Source: Ulota crispa
Taxonomy: Eukaryota > Streptophyta > Bryopsida > Orthotrichales > Orthotrichaceae
Reading direction: 5' to 3'
NCBI GenBank assembly: GCA_963920765.1
Contig: OY987248.1
Coordinates: forward strand, 67,001 to 131,000
DNA: 64,000 nucleotides
Shown: in pieces, positions 60,000 to 64,000 of the stretch
Position numbering within the stretch: the stretch's first letter is position 1
Layout of the letters: each line of letters begins with the position of its first letter
Notes under the pieces: generated by a model
Seen by the model: the letters and a program-made list of their open reading frames with translations, nothing else
Database searches by the model: none
Told to the model about the DNA's origin: nothing
Translations under genes and position numbers: made by a program

Positions 60000-61250
60000 T
60001 AGAAAGATTTCAAAAACAAACCTAAACTATTGTGAAAGTATTTTTGAAAGTATTTTGATGATTTACAAAAAGATTCCTAAAGGACTCTAATTCAGTCTAA
60101 GAGATTCTATTTTTATAAGTATTTTGAAGTACTTTAACAAATTTCATAAAGATTTTAAAAAGACTCTCAAAGATTCCAAAAAGGTTCTTGAAAATTCTTA
60201 GAGATTTTCAAAGATTTTTTGAATTTCAAAAAAGATTCTCAAAAGATTCCCAAAGATTCTCAAAGATTCTCAATTGTTCTCAAACATTCTCAAAGATTCC
60301 AAAATACTTGAAAAGATTCCCAAAGATTTCAAATGATTTTTAAAGATTCCTAAAAGATTCTCAAAGATTCTCAAAGATTTCCAAAGATTCTTGAAGATTC
60401 CAAAGAGATTCTCAAAGATTCTCAATGATTCTCAATTGTTCTCAAACATTCTCAAAGAGTCCAAAAAAACTTGAAAAGATTTCCAAAGATTCCAAAAGAT
60501 TCTCAAAGATTCCTAAAAGATTCTCAAAGATTCTCAAAGATTCTCAAACATTCTCAAAGATTCCAAAAAAACTTGAAAAGATTCCCAAAAATTCCAAAAG
60601 ATTCTCAAAGATTCTCAAAGATTCCTAAAAGATTCTCAAAGATTCTCAATTGTTCTCGAACATTCTCTAAGATTCCAAAAAAACTTGAAAAGATTTTGAA
60701 AGATTCCAAAATATTCTCAAAGATTCCAAAAAGATTCTCAAAGATTCTCAAAGATTCTCAAAGATTCAGAAAGATTCTCAAAGATTCTCAAAGATTCTCA
60801 ATTGTTCTCAAACATTCTCAAAGATTCCAAAAAACTTGAAAAGATTTCCAAAGATTTCCAAAGATTCTCAAAGATTCCTAAAAGATTCTCAAAGATTCTC
60901 AATTGTTCTCAAACACACTCAAAGATTCCAAAAAAACTTGAAAAGATTCTCAAAGATTTCAAAAGATTCTCAAAGATTCCTGAAAGATTCTCAAAGATTC
61001 CTGAAAGATTTCCAAAGATTCTCAAACATTCTCAAACATTCCAAAAAAACTTGAAAAGATTCCAAAAGATTTCCAAAGATTCATGAAGATTCCTAAAAGA
61101 TTCTCAAAGATTCTAAAATCTCAAAAAGATTCTTAAATATTCTTAAAAATCCTGAAAAGATTCTCAATGATTCCCGAAAGATTCTTGAAGATTCTTAAAG
61201 ATTCACAAAAAATTCCCAAAAGATCTTCAAAAGATTCCAAAATTTCTGTT
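60000..61250. repeat. Satellite of ~10-bp units (AAAGATTCTC) with higher-order structure
   Basis: The basic unit AAAGATTCTC or AAAGATTCCA is repeated more than 80 times and degenerates toward the left. A marker block (CTCAATTGTTCTCAAACATT) recurs at about 60269, 60430, 60644, 60804 and 60897, often followed by CCAAAAAAACTTGAAAAGAT, giving a higher-order unit of about 160 bp with longer and shorter variants. The long plus-strand open frames here (ILKDSQRFSKIPKRF-type repeats) are products of the repeat, not genes. Confidence 0.9.
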
Positions 61251-61395
61251 GATTTAGATAATGGTGTCCAAATCAACAGAACGTATTTAGTTTTTTACAG
61301 AATTCTGTTAAATTAGTCAATTAGCGTGGACCAGTGCCCAAATCAACAAGAAACTGTTGGTTTTCTATTGTTTTGGAAGGAGTTTTCTATTAGTG

Positions 61396-62900
61396 TAATG
61401 AGACATGGTGGAGGGAAAATATGGGCAAATGGGAGCACTTCTTCATGAAAGAAGGTGGGACATCCCTTTTGTGATTAGTGTAGAACGGAGAATAGAGAAT
61501 GGAGAATGGACAATGACCAAAGTAAGAAAAGCTAAAGTGTAGGTACAAGGAATAACTTCCAATAATAGAAAAGCTATTGCAAAAAATGAAAAAATAAGAG
61601 TAAACAAAAGCTAAGTAGGATGTAGACAAGACAAAAATGGATAAATGAATTGGTGTGTGAAGATTTTTCCATCCCATTCTTCACCTCCAAAGGTGGAGAG
61701 AAAAACTTCTCAATCTTCAAAGAATTAGCATGGATGGGTTGCCTTGACCCCATTCTCCAAAGATCAAGAATGGGCAAAGAAGATGTGACTATTTCCTAAT
61801 GTTTGTATAGATGCCTCTGATTTTTCAGAAATTGTACACATATCTTTGGATCATAATTTTCAAGTATTTATTTTGTTGTGCACACCACTTCTTTCATGAT
61901 CAATGTTGAAGGAGGGAGTGTAATAGAATAAGATAGAAGCAACATGCATAAGTGACTGTCCACAACATAACAAACGCTTGAATATTATGGTCCAAGGATA
62001 TTTTTGCAATTTTTGGAAAACAATGGTCATCTATACAAATATTGCAAACTTAACAGATATCCATCAAATTTTTCTTTTTTAATAAAGGGTCTAAACTCTA
62101 AACCAAGCTTGTCAAAAGTGCTCTATGAATTTGCCTAAGTTATTCTAAAGGATTTCAAGAAATTCTTAGAACCAGTGAATTTTATGTTTTAAAGAAAATG
62201 TTTGTTATTTGTCTTGAATGTGATGAAGTTTTTGTAGCTTGTAAAGCTCTTTGATAGTTTCAAAATTTTACACCATATGGAGAAGGCAAATTTGGCACTT
62301 GGGTGTCAAAACTGTTTACTTCTTGGGTTTGCATGATTGAACTCCTACAATTTGATACTTTTTGAGCCTTGGAGTTATTTGTATGAAAATATATCAAGTG
62401 CTAATTTAAAAAAAAGGTGTATTTTATTGGTCTTTGTATTGGAGATTGAGTATTTTGGATGTTTTTTGGAAATTGTAAAGCCAAGTTTCTAAAATGTGCT
62501 TACGTTTTTAATAAAAGTGCGTTTGGCATAGGATAAGCAACATCACAAGTGGTAGAAAATTCTCTTCATTTTCCAAAGGGAGGTATATAGAGGGTTTCCC
62601 ATGATTTACAAAATAGCTTATATAGGAGCTAAAGAGCAAATTGTATGACATTGGAGGTGGATAGTATTTTTTTTTGCAAAAAAAATCTTTGAAATGTTCC
62701 CTAAGATAATCTAAATGTTGTAATAACCATATTTTGAATAATACATCAACATTTTTATGATCTAAAGCACCTCAACAATAAGTGCAAACTTCCATGCTGA
62801 CCTTGGAATTGGAAAACCTAAAAACAACTTATAAACGTGTTTGTCCTTCTGCAAATTTGTTTGTTATTTTTGAGTTTTATGACTCTAAGTGAGCATGGAA
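61396..62900. other. Right flank of CACTA element
   Basis: 61445-61700 is the right copy of the repeat at 57650-57900. The rest is AT-rich, and no gene is supported. Confidence 0.45.
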
Positions 62901-64000
62901 GTTTATATTAAATCATGAAATTTGAGAAACATTTGCAACATGTTCATTTCAAATTTTTTTGAGAAAAAATGCAAAAATATCACCAAGGTTAGATCATCAT
63001 GTTGCCTCCACGGCACTTGCAAATGGCAACCACAACCTCCTCTCCTCACTACTTACACAACAGGTACAATAGTAATTGTGCAATTGTTGTATGAACATCT
63101 TGTTTTGCTGAAATTGGTTTCACCATCTCTTTACATGTGCAGTGGAATTAGGCTTAGGGTATGTTTGTAACATCAACATAGCAAACCCAATACACCAAAA
63201 TAATTGTTGGGTTTTGTGTAAACAATTAAAGTTTCATCACAAATTACTCTATACCCTTTCCCACATGTGCTTTGAATTAATGTATTCTTCTTCAAAAATG
63301 AAACCCATCATACCATTATTTAGAGCATTGTTGCTACAAAAGATTCTTGACATCAATGCAAATGGTTCTCTACATTGGTTGTTTGTTCCATATTAGTAAA
63401 CTATTTTTTTGAGATGAACTTCAAAGGCAATATATTAGCATTGCATCTTTGGCTTGCTCTTTTAAGTATGGTCTTATTCAAACTTCCTCACCTGTGGCTT
63501 TTCATCAAGAACCAATAGATGAAGCAAATGTAATAAAGACTCTATGTGGTCGTATGTTATTGTGGAGGGCTCATGAAGGTCTACTTGTACAAGAATCATT
63601 GTCTCTGCAAGTTGAATAATGACACGGTGGCTTTTGTCTTAAGATTGGCCTTGGAATTTTGCAAAGCAATAATTAAAAAAAAAAACAATTTTCTTGGGCT
63701 AAAAAGGGCTAAAAAAGGTTTAGTTTTTGTCATCTTTTTTGATAGCTCTAATGAAATGGACAGAAGTTTTTTGAGTTTAGCAGAATTTGTGAACACTACT
63801 GCAAAGAGATGAGTTGATTTGAGATAGTAAATTGACTAATAGAGAGATTCATAAATAACACAAATTTTGTGTGATTACATTGTTTAATATGGTTTCACTA
63901 TGGAAGCAAGATAAAGCTAAACTTGTATTGCATTTTTTCTATTGAAATCTAATACTACCAATGGGATCATGTACTCGCTGTTCCAAAGGAGGGCCATCAA
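62901..64000. other. Stretch to window end, no supported gene
   Basis: Short plus-strand open frames exist (for example 63142-63396 and 63546-63812), and 63415-63610 reads fairly protein-like in one frame (SPVAFHQEPIDEANVIKTL). They do not join and match no family I know. An exon of a gene beyond the window is possible. Confidence 0.3.

Larger units (their letters stand above)
57986..61395. mobile_element. Non-autonomous CACTA (EnSpm) transposon
   Basis: The left end is CACTAGTAGAAAA and the right end reads CACTAATAGAAAA on the other strand. The 3-bp target duplication TAA is present at 57983-57985 and 61396-61398. These are diagnostic of CACTA elements, whose ends in plants often read CACTAGTAGAAAA or CACTACAAGAAAA. 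Both ends carry subterminal copies of TCAACAG/CTGTTGA (at least six within about 150 bp at the left, several within about 140 bp at the right), the usual place for transposase-binding motifs. No transposase is present. The 3.4-kb interior is filled with palindromes, a SINE-like piece, a foldback and satellite DNA. The TAA duplication is intact and the ends differ at one position, so the insertion may be fairly recent. Confidence 0.85.

Noticed and set aside
60425-61086. Overlapping plus-strand open frames encoding KDSQRFSKIPKRFSK-type repeats
   Set aside because: They follow directly from the 10-bp satellite; two frames read similar repeats and no start context or domain supports translation.
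63546-63812. 88-codon plus-strand frame near the window end
   Set aside because: No recognised domain, a lysine run from a poly-A stretch, and no support from neighbouring exons.

Overview
The window is AT-rich nuclear DNA of a land plant. The evidence is split coding sequence with canonical GT..AG introns, a SAP-domain gene resembling a known plant family, a CACTA transposon, hAT transposase remains, tRNA-derived SINE-like pieces, MITEs and Ty3/gypsy chromoviruses. Several protein families (a degenerate kinase-like protein, a RING-H2 protein, a DUF7869-like protein, fungal-like chromoviruses) remind me of repeats from non-flowering plants (mosses, lycophytes, ferns). That placement is inference, not proof.

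Region 1 (1-25.9 kb) is a mosaic of decayed genes separated by seven clusters of short CCGTC/GACGG motifs. A hAT transposase pseudogene (+) is followed by a divergent pair: a kinase-like pseudogene (-, 4.9-6.6 kb) and a RING-H2 pseudogene (+, 10.1-12.5 kb). The same pair, with the same flanks and motif clusters, is repeated at 15.1-23.5 kb. I read this as a tandem duplication of a roughly 8-10 kb unit. The second unit has lost the 3' half of its kinase gene and holds a GC-richer gene fragment (22.35-22.85 kb) that the first lacks. A DUF7869-like pseudogene (+, 23.6-25.9 kb) follows the last cluster.

Region 2 (26-40.5 kb) is very AT-rich and almost gene-free. It holds a SINE, two members of one MITE family, a small pogo/Emigrant-like MITE, a direct repeat pair and a microsatellite.

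Region 3 (40.5-42.7 kb, minus strand) carries the only gene that looks intact. It has nine short exons with matching splice phases and encodes a SAP-domain protein resembling the plant family annotated as zinc finger CCCH domain-containing protein 62-like. A GC-richer leader lies upstream.

Region 4 (44.8-56.3 kb) is a fossil chromovirus with a second fossil chromovirus inserted into it. Both have recognisable LTRs and target-site duplications.

Region 5 (56.5-64 kb) has a minisatellite, a 45-bp repeat, and a complete non-autonomous CACTA element (57,986-61,395, TAA target duplication). The CACTA element carries a palindrome triplet, a SINE-like piece, a 400-bp foldback and more than 1 kb of satellite with a unit of about 10 bp. 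The last 2.6 kb hold no gene I can support.
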